Shown here: positions 1 to 9,108 of the stretch, piece by piece
How positions within the stretch are numbered: the first letter of the stretch is position 1
Layout of the letters: each line of letters opens with the position of its first letter
Assembly (NCBI GenBank): GCA_013822725.1
Contig: PNKX01000008.1
Coordinates: forward strand, 62,001 to 126,000
DNA from: Pirellula sp.
GTDB lineage: Bacteria > Planctomycetota > Planctomycetia > Pirellulales > Lacipirellulaceae
DNA length: 64,000 bases
Reading direction: 5' to 3'
Made by a program: the position numbers and the translations under genes
The notes under the pieces: model-generated
The model's input: only the letters and a program-made list of their open reading frames with translations
Databases searched by the model: none
What the model was told of the DNA's origin: nothing

Positions 1-523
1 CGAATCGACTGGCGACTTGCTCTTCAGCAGCACGGCGCCGGTGTTCCAAACCGACCTGCTGCTCAGCCGCGACATCACCAGCCGCACGTTTTCGTTCTAT
101 TATCCGCGAACCCGGCCGCAGGGCCGCCCCCGCTGCCTGATCGTCTCCAGCACGAACGCCCGCTACGAAGATTGGGCCGACCTTACCGAAGCCGAATACG
201 ACGCGAGCAAGCAAGACCTCTGCGAAACGACGCTAGACGCCCTCGATAAGTACGTGCCGAACATCCGCGAGCGGGTCGACCACGTCGAAGCGTCGACGCC
301 AGTGACGTTCAAACATTACACGCAGCACATCGCGGGGGCGAGCTTCGGCACGAAGTTCGAAGGCCTCGCCGTGAGCCGGGCCATCCCACAACAAATCACC
401 GGCCTGTTCCACGCCGGGAGCGTCGGCATCATCATGAGCGGCTGGCTCGGGGCGATGAACTACGGCGTCATCGTGGCGAATGAAGTTGATACGGCGCTCA
501 TGAGCAGCGCTGTGAAGAATTGA
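1..523 (+). CDS. FAD-dependent oxidoreductase of the phytoene desaturase type, C-terminal part
   Basis: The reading frame is open to the first base of the window, so this is the last ~173 residues of a longer protein. The C-terminal segment [19 protein letters not shown] followed by GWLGAMNYG has the shape of the second FAD-binding motif of CrtI / retinol 13,14-reductase-like flavoproteins, where an AG-x4-G segment closes the fold. The Rossmann dinucleotide motif would lie upstream of the window. It precedes a FabZ-like dehydratase and a FabI-like reductase on the same strand. I infer that it desaturates or isomerises a fatty-acyl or polyene chain made by that cluster rather than a C40 carotenoid. 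Substrate is unknown. Confidence 0.7.
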   Translation, partial: ESTGDLLFSSTAPVFQTDLLLSRDITSRTFSFYYPRTRPQGRPRCLIVSSTNARYEDWADLTEAEYDASKQDLCETTLDALDKYVPNIRERVDHVEASTPVTFKHYTQHIAGASFGTKFEGLAVSRAIPQQITGLFHAGSVGIIMSGWLGAMNYGVIVANEVDTALMSSAVKN

Positions 524-682
524 ACCGCCAAGGACGCCAAGAGCGCCAAGGAAATACGAATTAATTGAACCACGACGACACGACGGTCACGACGAAAGTC
601 AAATACTTATTCTTCATTGTGCTCGTCGTGCCGTCGTGGTGGATCCCTCTTCCCCTTGGCGTCCTTGGCGTCCTTGGCGGTT
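523..682. repeat. Nested intergenic inverted repeat, family A, copy 1
   Basis: The outer arms are AACCGCCAAGGACGCCAAG on the left and its complement, ending in CCTTGGCGGTT, on the right. Inside lies a second arm pair, ACCACGACGACACGACG and CGTCGTGCCGTCGTGGT. The left arm begins within the stop codon of the preceding gene. Three further copies lie at 1128-1335, 2236-2400 and 23957-24092. Confidence 0.9.
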
Positions 683-699
683 AAACTGAACCCACAAAG

Positions 700-1128
700 A
701 TGTCACTAGCACAAATCAAAGCCGCCATTCCGCACCGCGAACCGTTCCTCCTCATCGATGAGATCGTCGAGCAGTCGGACTCACGCATCGTCTGCCGCAA
801 GACCTTCAGCGGCGACGAGTTCTGGTACGCCGGCCATTACCCCGACTACCCGATCACGCCGGGCGTGATTCTCTGCGAAGCCTCGATGCAAGCGGGCGCC
901 GTACTGCTGTCGAAACTGGTGACCGACGCCGACGACCGCGTCCCGGTCGCCACGCGTGCGAACAACGTCCAGTTCAAAAAAATGGTGCTGCCGGGCGACA
1001 CGGTGGAGATCGAAGTCGAACTGACCGAACGCCTCTCGACCGCGTTCTTCATGACCGCGAAAGTAACCGTCGGCGGCAAGGTCGCCTGTCGACTGGAGTT
1101 CGCATGTACCCTAGCGCCGAAGAATTGA
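700..1128 (+). CDS. FabZ-like 3-hydroxyacyl-ACP dehydratase
   Basis: The 142-residue protein is a single hot-dog domain of the usual FabZ length. The N-terminus IPHREPFLLID and the catalytic stretch AGHYPDYPITPGVILCE match FabZ, with His46 and Glu60 at the catalytic positions. The family dehydrates 3-hydroxyacyl-ACP to trans-2-enoyl-ACP in the cytoplasm. It lies between a flavoprotein and a FabI-like reductase, separated from each by a family A repeat, so the three genes look like one functional cluster. Because such clusters often carry paralogues, I treat it as a dedicated copy for a special acyl chain rather than certainly the housekeeping FabZ. Confidence 0.88.
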   Translation: MSLAQIKAAIPHREPFLLIDEIVEQSDSRIVCRKTFSGDEFWYAGHYPDYPITPGVILCEASMQAGAVLLSKLVTDADDRVPVATRANNVQFKKMVLPGDTVEIEVELTERLSTAFFMTAKVTVGGKVACRLEFACTLAPKN

Positions 1129-1335
1129 ACCGCCAAGGACGCCAAGAGCGCCAAGGAAATACATGAAAGCGAATTGAACCACGACGACACGACGGACACG
1201 ACGGACACGACGAAAGTCACAACGAGAAATAGGGTGGATACGAACTCTCTTCATTTGTCATTTCCCCCGTCGTGTTCGTCGTGCCGTCGTGGTAAATCCC
1301 TCTTCCCCTTGGCGTCCTTGGCGTCCTTGGCGGTT
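1128..1335. repeat. Nested intergenic inverted repeat, family A, copy 2
   Basis: Same outer (AACCGCCAAGGACGCCAAG) and inner (ACCACGACGACACGACG) arms as copy 1, with a longer central loop. The left arm starts at the last base of the FabZ-like gene's TGA stop, so the repeat abuts the coding sequence exactly. Confidence 0.9.
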
Positions 1336-1376
1336 AAACTAGCATCGCCAATCGATTCACCACGCAGAACCAAGAA

Positions 1377-2195
1377 ATGTCAGACTTCCTCCAACTCGCC
1401 AACCGCCGCATCGCCCTCTTCGGCGTCGCCAATCGCAAGAGCGTCGCCTACCACGTCGGCCAAGTGCTGCGCGAAGCCGGCGCCGAGGTCGTCTACGTCG
1501 TCCGTTCGCCCGAGCGCCAAGCCTCCGTCGCCAAACTCGTCGGCGACGCCCCGATCTACGTCTGCGACGTCGAACATCAAGACCAGATCGACCGCCTCGC
1601 CGCCCAACTCGCCGCCGACTTCGAAGTTCTCCACGGCGTCGTCCACTCGATCGCCTTCGCCGCGTACGACGAGCGCGGCATGCGTCCCTTCCACGAAACG
1701 TCCCGCGAGCAGATTCTCCGCACGTTCGACGTCAGCTGCTTCTCTCTGATCGCCGTCGCCAACGCGCTGAAGGACCAACTCGCCCGCGACTCCTCGGTGG
1801 TGACGATCTCGATCAGCACCACCCGCATGGCGAGCGAGAACTACGGCTTCATGGCCCCCGTGAAGGCGGCGCTCGACTCCAGCCTCGCCTTCCTCGCGAA
1901 GTCGTTCAGTCAATTTTCCGAAGTCCGCTTCAACGCCGTCGCCCCTGGCCTGCTGAAGACCAGCGCCTCCGCCGGCATTCCCGGCTACGTCGATTCCTAC
2001 CTCTACGCCGAACGCGCGACGCTGCGGGGCAGGGCAGTGCAGACCGAGGAAGTCGCGAACGCGGTGGCATTCCTCCTCAGCCCCCGCTCCAGCGGCATGA
2101 ACGCCCAACGCCTCGTGATCGACGCGGGCATGGAAGTGAACTACTTCGACCCGCGGCTGGTGAAACCGGCCGTCGACACTTTGCCGCGCGATTGA
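1377..2195 (+). CDS. FabI-like enoyl-ACP reductase (SDR fold)
   Basis: The 272-residue short-chain dehydrogenase carries the FabI-type nucleotide motif GVANRKSVA near residue 16. Its catalytic pair is Tyr156 and Lys163 with the six-residue spacing (NYGFMAPVK) typical of enoyl-ACP reductases, unlike the Y-x3-K of ordinary SDRs. The C-terminal [21 protein letters not shown] segment matches the FabI substrate lid. The family reduces trans-2-enoyl-ACP with NAD(P)H at the end of each elongation cycle. It follows the FabZ-like gene with only a repeat between, so the pair would supply dehydration and reduction for one acyl pathway. Whether it is the sole FabI of the cell cannot be judged from this window. 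Confidence 0.85.
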   Translation: MSDFLQLANRRIALFGVANRKSVAYHVGQVLREAGAEVVYVVRSPERQASVAKLVGDAPIYVCDVEHQDQIDRLAAQLAADFEVLHGVVHSIAFAAYDERGMRPFHETSREQILRTFDVSCFSLIAVANALKDQLARDSSVVTISISTTRMASENYGFMAPVKAALDSSLAFLAKSFSQFSEVRFNAVAPGLLKTSASAGIPGYVDSYLYAERATLRGRAVQTEEVANAVAFLLSPRSSGMNAQRLVIDAGMEVNYFDPRLVKPAVDTLPRD

Positions 2196-2235
2196 AACAT
2201 CGGTTCGCTCGTATCAATCGATCGGCAAAGAATAG

Positions 2236-2400
2236 AACCGCCAAGGACGCCAAGAGCGCCAAGGAGAAGACGATTCACCACGACGACACGACGAACGCAA
2301 CGGGGAAGAATGCAAATAGACTTTCGCCGTGTCCGTCGTGTCGTCGTGGTTCAATTCTCGCCTTTGCATTTCCTTGGCGCTCTTGGCGTCCTTGGCGGTT
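2236..2400. repeat. Nested intergenic inverted repeat, family A, copy 3
   Basis: Outer arms AACCGCCAAGGACGCCAAG and CTTGGCGTCCTTGGCGGTT and inner arms CACGACGACACGACG / CGTCGTGTCGTCGTG are well preserved. It sits between the convergent ends of the FabI-like gene and the serine hydrolase, where its stem could also end transcription. Confidence 0.9.
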
Positions 2401-2430
2401 AATCCTTCGACCCCACGACGGTTTCGCAAG

Positions 2431-3840
2431 CTACTGCACCCGCTCAAACGTCAACGGCGGCTCCATATCGCTGATCGTCAACCCCGTCACCTTCCCCTCG
2501 GCATCGCGATCGACGCTCATTTCATTCATCGGCCGCGTTCTCAGCGGCGGATATGAGATCAGTTGGTCGAACGCAATTTTGCTCTCTTTGCCTGGCTTTA
2601 GCACGCCGAACGTCTTCGGCCCCGCCCAGTCGATCACGCCGCGCACGTGATCGCCGACATCTTCCACAAGCAGCGTCCTTCCCTGCGCGTCGCGATATTC
2701 GCCGACGATCTCTTTCGTAAGCTTCGGATCGAGCCCTTTGCCAACTTTGACCGGCTTGTTACCCGCAAGCGCCGATTCGCATTCCGATTTCACCAGGTGA
2801 AAAGGCTCCCCATCGTCATTATTCGCCAGAATGAACAGCGCACCGTCGTTCTTCGGATCGCGCCGCATCGACGCCAAGAACCCCCGCACGCTACCAGTGT
2901 GCTCCTGCACGGCATGGCCCTCGTCGAGTTCGACGATCCGCCAACCGAGCGCGTAGCCGTCCGGGCCTGGCTTCATCATCTCGTCGATCGATTCGGCTTT
3001 CAGCAGCTTTCCGTTCTTCAGCGCACGATCAAACCGCCATAAGTCGACGAGGCTCGTCGCGATGCCTCCCATGCCGCGATACTGAAACCCATACTCGCCG
3101 TAGGGATGCTCCAGCGCCGATCGCGGCGCACCACGGGTTGATTGACCAATCGCCACGCGCACCTTCGGCGGCGCCTTCTCGCCGGTGAACCGTGTCGTCT
3201 CCATCTTGCACGGCTTGAAGATCGCTTCCCGGCAATAGACCGTATAAGGCTTGCCGCTCGCCTGGGCGATCACCTCGCTCAGCAGCGCGTAACCCTGATT
3301 CCAGTACTCGTGCTTCTCGCCCGGCGTCGTCCTCGGTCCGCCGTCGAGAAACGTCGGCAGCACGGCCGCGAGATCAGTCCCGGCCCCCTGCGAGTTTTCC
3401 CCGGGGATGCCGGAGGTATGCTGCAGCAAGTGTCGCACGGTGATCGCCTGACAATCTTCAGGAATCCCCGGCAAATGCTTGGCGATCGGATCGTCGAGCG
3501 AAAGCTTCCCTTCCTCGACTAGCTTCATCACCGCCACCGCCGTGAACGGTTTGGTGCACGAGGCAATCTCGAAGAGCGACGTCGGTTCCAGCGCCTTGCC
3601 GTCGACTTCGCCCACCGCCACCGCCGCGATCACCTTCCCCTTCTCGGCCGCCAGCACGGCGCCGGTGAAACCAGATTCCTTATTCGCCTTGCGCACCAAG
3701 GCGACGATTTTCTTACCCTTGGGGCCCGCTTCAATCACGCCGTCGTACGCTACGAGGCTCGGTGTCATGGCAAGTGACGCAACGATCGCCGCCGTGGTCG
3801 CCAACCAAGCTGATAGACATCCGGGGGCCGTCATTTTCAC
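2431..3840 (-). CDS. Secreted class C beta-lactamase-fold serine hydrolase
   Basis: The 469-residue protein begins with a signal peptide (hydrophobic LATTAAIVASLAMTPSLV, then AYD). The beta-lactamase/DD-peptidase fold follows, with Ser94-x-x-Lys97 (SCTK), Tyr179-Trp-Asn181 (YWN) and a late HTGS in place of KTG. It is thus likely catalytically competent and exported. A C-terminal extension of ~100 residues after the hydrolase domain is predicted to be a beta-rich accessory domain, common in esterase/peptidase members of this family. Planctomycetes carry many such paralogues with esterase or peptidase activity, so drug hydrolysis should not be assumed. It is convergent with the FabI-like gene. 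Confidence 0.85.
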   Translation of the reverse strand: MKMTAPGCLSAWLATTAAIVASLAMTPSLVAYDGVIEAGPKGKKIVALVRKANKESGFTGAVLAAEKGKVIAAVAVGEVDGKALEPTSLFEIASCTKPFTAVAVMKLVEEGKLSLDDPIAKHLPGIPEDCQAITVRHLLQHTSGIPGENSQGAGTDLAAVLPTFLDGGPRTTPGEKHEYWNQGYALLSEVIAQASGKPYTVYCREAIFKPCKMETTRFTGEKAPPKVRVAIGQSTRGAPRSALEHPYGEYGFQYRGMGGIATSLVDLWRFDRALKNGKLLKAESIDEMMKPGPDGYALGWRIVELDEGHAVQEHTGSVRGFLASMRRDPKNDGALFILANNDDGEPFHLVKSECESALAGNKPVKVGKGLDPKLTKEIVGEYRDAQGRTLLVEDVGDHVRGVIDWAGPKTFGVLKPGKESKIAFDQLISYPPLRTRPMNEMSVDRDAEGKVTGLTISDMEPPLTFERVQ

Positions 3841-3955
3841 GCTTTCAATCGGAGGAAAATAATGCCGAGAGTGTCGGCGCAGCCCCTGCCCAGGATGGCG
3901 GCATTCTAGTCGCTCTGGATCTCCACAATCAAGAAGCCAGCATGATGGCGCCCGA

Positions 3956-5014
3956 TTAGAATGCGGAATGTTTTTTCTCGTGATCTAGCAGCCACTGCTT
4001 GCGGGCTAACCCGCCGGCGTAGCCGGTGAGGCTACCATTGGCGCCAATGACGCGATGGCACGGGATCACGATTGCGATCCGATTCTGCCCGTTGGCCGAA
4101 GCCACCGCCCGCACCGCCGTCGGCTTGCCGATCCGCTCTGCCTGCACGCCATAGCTGCGCGTCTCGCCATACGGAATCGTCAGCAATTCATCCCACACCC
4201 GCTGCCGAAACGGCGTCGTCGGCGTGTCGAGCGGCACGTCGAACCTCATCCGCGTTCCATCAAAATACTCGCGCAGTTCGCCTTCGAGTTGTACCAGATG
4301 CGCGTTGTAGTTCGCCGGCAAGATGACGGCACGGAGCCGTTTCCTCAAGTCGGCGAACTCCGTCTCCAACATCCGCCGATCCGCGAACTCGCACAAACAA
4401 ACGCCGGCGTCGGTCGCGCACGCTACCATCGGCCCGATCGGCGTCGAGAAACGCGCCAGGTGAATGACCGCCGTCTCGCCAGCCTGCGACGGCGCCGCGC
4501 CGAACGTGTTGCGAAACCCCTCGGCAAACCCACTCAGCGATTCGTATCCCGAGTCAAACGCCGTCGCCGCGACGAGCTTGCCTGCCGACAATTCCTGATA
4601 CGCCCGGTTCAGCCGCAACATCCGCTGGTAGGCGTTGAACGTCATTCGGTGATGCCGCAAGAACCACCGTCGTACCGTCGCCGGCTCGATCCCGCGCGAC
4701 CGCAGATCCCCGGCCCGAAACCGCAGCCCCGGATCGGCCTGCAACTCCTCGATCAGCGCCTTGATAAACCCCGGCGTCTCGCTCGGCGGCTCCATCGGCT
4801 TGCACACCTTGCAAGGCCGATAGCCGTTGACGATCGCTTCCTGAGCCGTGCCGAAGAACTCGACGTTCTCCCGCTTCGGCGTCCGCGCCGTGCACGTTGG
4901 TCGACAGAAGATGCCGGTCGTTTTCACGGCGGTCAGAAAGATTCCGACATATTCCGGGTCGCGGCGGCAGATCGCGTCATACTGTTCGTCGAACGTCGTC
5001 GTTACGCTGGTCAT
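3956..5014 (-). CDS. ada: Ada: AraC-type regulator and O6-methylguanine-DNA methyltransferase
   Basis: With the start at 5014 the protein has 352 residues. The N-terminal zinc domain has four cysteines (Cys37, Cys41, Cys68, Cys71); Cys37 is the methyl-phosphotriester acceptor in the family. An AraC helix-turn-helix region follows (about residues 85-180). The C-terminal methyltransferase domain has the active-site PCHRV with Cys319 and the GYAGGLARKQWLL end. The frame is open for 43 further codons to 5143, but these would overlap the divergent gene at 5121 and carry no domain, so I prefer 5014. The protein repairs alkylated DNA and activates its own promoter after methylation. Confidence 0.93.
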   Translation of the reverse strand: MTSVTTTFDEQYDAICRRDPEYVGIFLTAVKTTGIFCRPTCTARTPKRENVEFFGTAQEAIVNGYRPCKVCKPMEPPSETPGFIKALIEELQADPGLRFRAGDLRSRGIEPATVRRWFLRHHRMTFNAYQRMLRLNRAYQELSAGKLVAATAFDSGYESLSGFAEGFRNTFGAAPSQAGETAVIHLARFSTPIGPMVACATDAGVCLCEFADRRMLETEFADLRKRLRAVILPANYNAHLVQLEGELREYFDGTRMRFDVPLDTPTTPFRQRVWDELLTIPYGETRSYGVQAERIGKPTAVRAVASANGQNRIAIVIPCHRVIGANGSLTGYAGGLARKQWLLDHEKKHSAF

Positions 5015-5120
5015 GGTTAATCTCGCGGGTCTCTTGCGGTTAATTACAGCATGAGGCGCCTGACCGCCTGCTGGCAACCGAAAACGCGACAACCATGTTC
5101 GCCGTGAGCAAAACGTCCGT

Positions 5121-6059
5121 ATGAACGCTAACTCCACCGTCAACTCTTCAGCCGACGCCGATCTCGCCCCGCGATGGGCAGTCCTCTGGCTCCTCGCCGC
5201 TGGGCTCTACAACCTCCTCTGGGGCATGGTCGTCATCGCGTTCCCCAACCTGCTGTTCGACTTCGCCGGCATCCCGCAGCCCAACTATCCCCAAATCTGG
5301 CAGTGCGTCGGCATGATTGTAGGCGTCTACGGCATCGGCTACCTGATTGCCGCCGCCGATCCCCGCACGCATTGGCCGATTGTGCTGGTCGGACTCCTCG
5401 GCAAAATCTTCGGCCCGCTCGGCTTCGCGGCGGCGCTGCTGCAAGGAACGCTCCCGCCGCGGTTTGGCGTCACGCTCCTCACGAACGATCTCGTGTGGTG
5501 GATTCCTTTCACGCTCATCCTCATCGACGCCGCAACATACCACCGCCGGCGAAGATTCGCGGCGAACGGTGCAACCCCTCCCGCGGCGCCGCTCCGGTTT
5601 GTCAAGGAATCACGCCTCAACGCCTCTCCGGACGCCGTCTTCGCCTTCCACGAAAGCCCCGCCGCCCTAACGCAACTCATCCCGCCGTGGGAATCGATGC
5701 GCGTCGCTGAATCGCCCGGCTCGCTCGCCGTCGGCAGCCGCGTCGTCCTCCGCGGCAAGGTCGGCCCCCTCCCCGTCGAGTGGGTCGCCATCCACACCGA
5801 GTACGCCCCGCCGCATCTCTTCGCCGACCGTCAGGCCTCCGGCCCCTTCGCCTACTGGTTGCATCGCCACCACATGCTCGACGACGGCCACGGCGGCACG
5901 CTCCTCCGCGATGAAGTCGAGTACGAACTCCCCCTCGGCCTCATCGGCCGCTACCTCGGCGCCAAGTTCGTCCGCCGCAAGCTCGAACGCATGTTCGACT
6001 ACCGCCACGAGACGACGCAGCAGCTACTAGATGCAGCCCCGGGCTCCGCCCGGGGGTAG
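5121..6059 (+). CDS. Membrane domain fused to an SRPBCC (START-like) domain
   Basis: Of 312 residues, the first ~145 contain four hydrophobic segments (around residues 20-45, 58-80, 88-110 and 122-142). The rest, from LRFVKESRLNASPDAVFAF, is an SRPBCC ligand-binding domain of the kind found with SulA-like cell-division inhibitor annotations. A membrane anchor joined to an SRPBCC domain is uncommon, and no function can be assigned beyond binding a hydrophobic ligand near the membrane. It is divergent from ada with about 100 bp between starts. The last codons (APGSARG) are contributed by the left arm of a family C repeat, so the native C-terminus may have been replaced by the repeat. Confidence 0.7.
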   Translation: MNANSTVNSSADADLAPRWAVLWLLAAGLYNLLWGMVVIAFPNLLFDFAGIPQPNYPQIWQCVGMIVGVYGIGYLIAAADPRTHWPIVLVGLLGKIFGPLGFAAALLQGTLPPRFGVTLLTNDLVWWIPFTLILIDAATYHRRRRFAANGATPPAAPLRFVKESRLNASPDAVFAFHESPAALTQLIPPWESMRVAESPGSLAVGSRVVLRGKVGPLPVEWVAIHTEYAPPHLFADRQASGPFAYWLHRHHMLDDGHGGTLLRDEVEYELPLGLIGRYLGAKFVRRKLERMFDYRHETTQQLLDAAPGSARG

Positions 6060-6120
6060 GTTTCCACCCCGGTAAACATCGTTGCGCGTGATGCTACACT
6101 CTCCGGCGGAGCCGGGAGCT
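6035..6120. repeat. Intergenic inverted repeat, family C, copy 1
   Basis: The arms AGCCCCGGGCTCCGCCCGGG and CGGCGGAGCCGGGAGCT are inverted and GC-rich, with a ~40-bp middle. The left arm encodes the end of the preceding gene. Related copies lie at 25975-26058 and 28980-29063. Confidence 0.85.
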
Positions 6121-6159
6121 GAAGACGTTAGAACGATGTGTGCGCTCAAGGCGGCCGCG

Positions 6160-8553
6160 CTAGCCGGTGACGGTCGTCTCCGCCGTGGCGTCGCGCCACG
6201 TATGGTCATAGCGTGTTTCCAACTCAGCCGGCGGCAGCGGCCGCGAAAAGAGAAAGCCCTGACCAAACCGGCAATCGAGCCCCCGCAACGTCGCCAATTG
6301 CTCGCTCGTCTCGATCCCCTCCGCGATCAGCCGGATGCCGCGATTCTCGGCGATCATCACCATCGCCCGCACCGTCGTTTCGTTCTCCGGCTCCGCCGCC
6401 AAGTCCTTAACGAAGCTTCGATCAAGCTTGATTGCCGAGAATGGTAGGGAGTGCAACGCGCCAAGCGACGAATAGCCGGTCCCAAAGTCGTCGAGATAGA
6501 TTTCGATCCCCCGCTGCGTCAGCGCATCGAACACGCACCGCGAGGCGTCGACGGCTTGAATGGCCGTCGTTTCGGTTAGTTCGATCTTCAGCGAGCTCGC
6601 GTCGAGTCCATAGCGATCAAGGCAAGCGTCAATTTGCTCCAGCAGTCGCTCGCCGACCAACTGCCGCGCCGCCACGTTGACGCTCACGACCACGTCGCCC
6701 AACGGATGTCTCGCCGTTCGCCATTCGGCCATCTGCCGGCAGACTTGCTCCAGCACTTGCTCGCCGATCGCTTCAATCGATCCGTTTTGCTCGGCGACCC
6801 CGATAAAATCATCGGGAGAGATCAGCCCGCGCGTCGGATGCCGCCACCGCACGAGCGCTTCCAAACAGCATAGACGACTATCCTCCAGCGAGACGATCGG
6901 CTGGTAATGCACGACAAAGTCTTCGTGAGCGACCGCTCGCTGCAAGTCGCTTTCCAGATCGGCGCGCTCAAGGACGCGCGAACGCATTGCCTGATCGAAC
7001 AAAGCGATCTTGCCCTTCCCCTCCGCCTTGGCGTGATACAACGCCGTGTCGGCGTCGCGCAACAAATCGGCCGCGTCATGGTAGTCGTCGGTGAACACGA
7101 CGGCGCCGATGCTCAACCCCGGGACGATCCGCCGATTGCCAAAGTCGACCGCGCAGCATGCATGCTCCCGAATCCGCTCCGCGATCCGCACCACGTTGTC
7201 TGCGTCGCCGACGTTATCCAACAACACGATGAACTCGTCGCCCCCCAGCCGCGCGACCGTATCGTGCGGCCGGCGGATTGACGTCTGAATCGCGCCGAGC
7301 ACGTCCACCATCTTCGCCGCCATATGCGTCAACAATTGATCGCCGACGCGATGCCCCATGCTGTCATTGATCAGCTTGAAATTGTCGACGTCGACGAACA
7401 ACACGCCGAACCGATAACTTCGATCTTGCCGGCAGCGCGCCGCGCACGAGCGCAGCCGTTCCATGAGATAGGCCCGATTCGGCAGATCGGTCAGCGCATC
7501 GTGAAACGCGATATGCTGAATCCGCTCGACCATGCCGTCGAACGCGTTCGCCAACGTGCCGATTTCGTCGCGCCGCCGTAGCTGCAGCCGAGCGTCTAAA
7601 TCGCCGCTTTGCCCGAGCTGCGTTACATGCGCGGCCATCTTTCGCAGCGGCGAGACGACTCCCCGCTGCAGCATCAGCCATACCGCTGCGAGCGTCACTG
7701 CGCTTCCCGCGATCATGCACGCCGTCGCCACCCGCGCCGCCACCCGGCCCTGAGCCGTCAGCACCCGCGGCAAATCGAGTCGCATCACTAGCGCCGGTTT
7801 CCCGTCGATTCCGTTGACGACGTGATAGGCGGCCAGAATGTTCGGTCCGTCGTTCGTCAACAACCTGCCGCCGTCCAGGCCTTCCTCGACAAGCTGCGCC
7901 GCCAGCGGCGGAAGCTCGTCGCGCCCCACCGTCCACGCCGTCAGGTGCACCTGCGTGCGTTCTGCGAGATCGGCAACCTCTCTTGCATTGAAAAGCCGCC
8001 CCATAATGAGCGTGCCGCGACGCGGTCCTTCTCGTTTGTTGTTCAAAATCGACCGCGATGCCAACAGCATTGGCCCATGAACGGTGACAGCGACGCCCAT
8101 GGCGCCCTCGCCTTCGTCCTTAAAGTTTGTGAGCGGACAATTGGCGCTTTGCAGTTGCTCGAACAGGTTGGGGAGTTCGATGCGCTGCTCAAGTTCGTTG
8201 TCGCGGCTCTCGCCCCACACAAGTCGACCGTCGTTGTCGAGCAAGCAAATGAAATTGAGGCGCGCGTTGAGAAGCGTATCGGCCGTCAGATTCACTTGCT
8301 CATACTGCTCATTCCGATCGTAGACGTAACGGTAGGTATCGTCCCAGTAAGCCCAGTCGCTGGTCGTATCCGCCAGACTTTGCAGATCGCGTCGCAGCGC
8401 TTCGACGCAACGATTGACGTTCAGCTCGGCCGTCATCCGCTCAATGTCGACGAACGTTGGCATCACGACCCATTGCTGGGTCGAGTACATAATGCCTGCC
8501 AGCGCAATCGAAAGCGCGACCAGCAATGCGGCGACTCGGCTGCGCAACGGCAT
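6160..8553 (-). CDS. Membrane CHASE4-HAMP-GGDEF-EAL cyclic-di-GMP enzyme
   Basis: The start at 8553 gives 797 residues; the frame stays open to 8661. A first membrane helix (7-27) is followed by a periplasmic CHASE4 sensor (about 35-265), a second helix (275-296) and HAMP (297-350). The GGDEF domain has intact GGDEF at 437-441 and an RPHD inhibitory site five residues before it. The EAL domain has intact EAL at 565-567 and DDFGTGYSS near 688. Both catalytic signatures are complete, so the protein could synthesise and degrade c-di-GMP, with the periplasmic sensor choosing. It stands alone with no partner gene nearby. Confidence 0.92.
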   Translation of the reverse strand: MPLRSRVAALLVALSIALAGIMYSTQQWVVMPTFVDIERMTAELNVNRCVEALRRDLQSLADTTSDWAYWDDTYRYVYDRNEQYEQVNLTADTLLNARLNFICLLDNDGRLVWGESRDNELEQRIELPNLFEQLQSANCPLTNFKDEGEGAMGVAVTVHGPMLLASRSILNNKREGPRRGTLIMGRLFNAREVADLAERTQVHLTAWTVGRDELPPLAAQLVEEGLDGGRLLTNDGPNILAAYHVVNGIDGKPALVMRLDLPRVLTAQGRVAARVATACMIAGSAVTLAAVWLMLQRGVVSPLRKMAAHVTQLGQSGDLDARLQLRRRDEIGTLANAFDGMVERIQHIAFHDALTDLPNRAYLMERLRSCAARCRQDRSYRFGVLFVDVDNFKLINDSMGHRVGDQLLTHMAAKMVDVLGAIQTSIRRPHDTVARLGGDEFIVLLDNVGDADNVVRIAERIREHACCAVDFGNRRIVPGLSIGAVVFTDDYHDAADLLRDADTALYHAKAEGKGKIALFDQAMRSRVLERADLESDLQRAVAHEDFVVHYQPIVSLEDSRLCCLEALVRWRHPTRGLISPDDFIGVAEQNGSIEAIGEQVLEQVCRQMAEWRTARHPLGDVVVSVNVAARQLVGERLLEQIDACLDRYGLDASSLKIELTETTAIQAVDASRCVFDALTQRGIEIYLDDFGTGYSSLGALHSLPFSAIKLDRSFVKDLAAEPENETTVRAMVMIAENRGIRLIAEGIETSEQLATLRGLDCRFGQGFLFSRPLPPAELETRYDHTWRDATAETTVTG

Positions 8554-9108
8554 GGCGATCCGCACTCCCCGAGGAGGGGCTTCCGGAATACTCAATGCGA
8601 AATAGACGCATCGAAGTCTACGCCGTGTCCCAACGCGGAACACCGCAAAGTGGGCCCGCACGACCCATGCAGGAAGACCGTCGCCATCCGTACAACGTGA
8701 TCCGCCGGACCAATGGAATCACGTCTTGAGCGCAAGCGGAATTGCATTTTGCGAGCTGCGAGGTTCATCCTCGCGGTCCCCCGCGAGTTCAAAGCAATTC
8801 CCCCGTCGACCACGAATCATACCCCGGCAAACGCCTCCGCCCCAACATGCGCAACCAACGGATGGTACTTTTCGTCGAGCCGCAGGATGGCGGGTGGTTG
8901 GCCCAGCGCATCGTGAGCTAGTTTCACGGCGCGTCACCGAATTTGCAGCTCCTGGATCAGCCAAGGGGCCGGCTTCCACGCCGTTGGGCGTCGTCTAGCG
9001 AAACGCCACTTTCGGCGAAGCTGATCGCTGCCTACGCTACACGGAGTTAAAAAACCGCTCCTGCGGCATTTGCTCGTCGGCGCATCATCACCGGACGGAC
9101 GCCACTTC
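8554..9108. other. Divergent spacer between the c-di-GMP gene and the ABC operon
   Basis: No convincing gene. If the c-di-GMP gene starts at 8661, the left ~108 bases are coding. Near 8752-8790 there are short GC-rich hairpins (GCGAGG/CCTCGC). The region must hold promoters for both divergent units, but I could not pick out reliable -35/-10 boxes. Confidence 0.5.

Noticed and set aside
2431-3840. Antibiotic-resistance beta-lactamase
   Set aside because: SxxK and YxN are shared by esterases and peptidases of the same fold, and the third motif is HTG; resistance cannot be claimed.
5015-5143. Upstream extension of Ada
   Set aside because: It overlaps the divergent gene at 5121, and family similarity begins only at the ATG at 5014.
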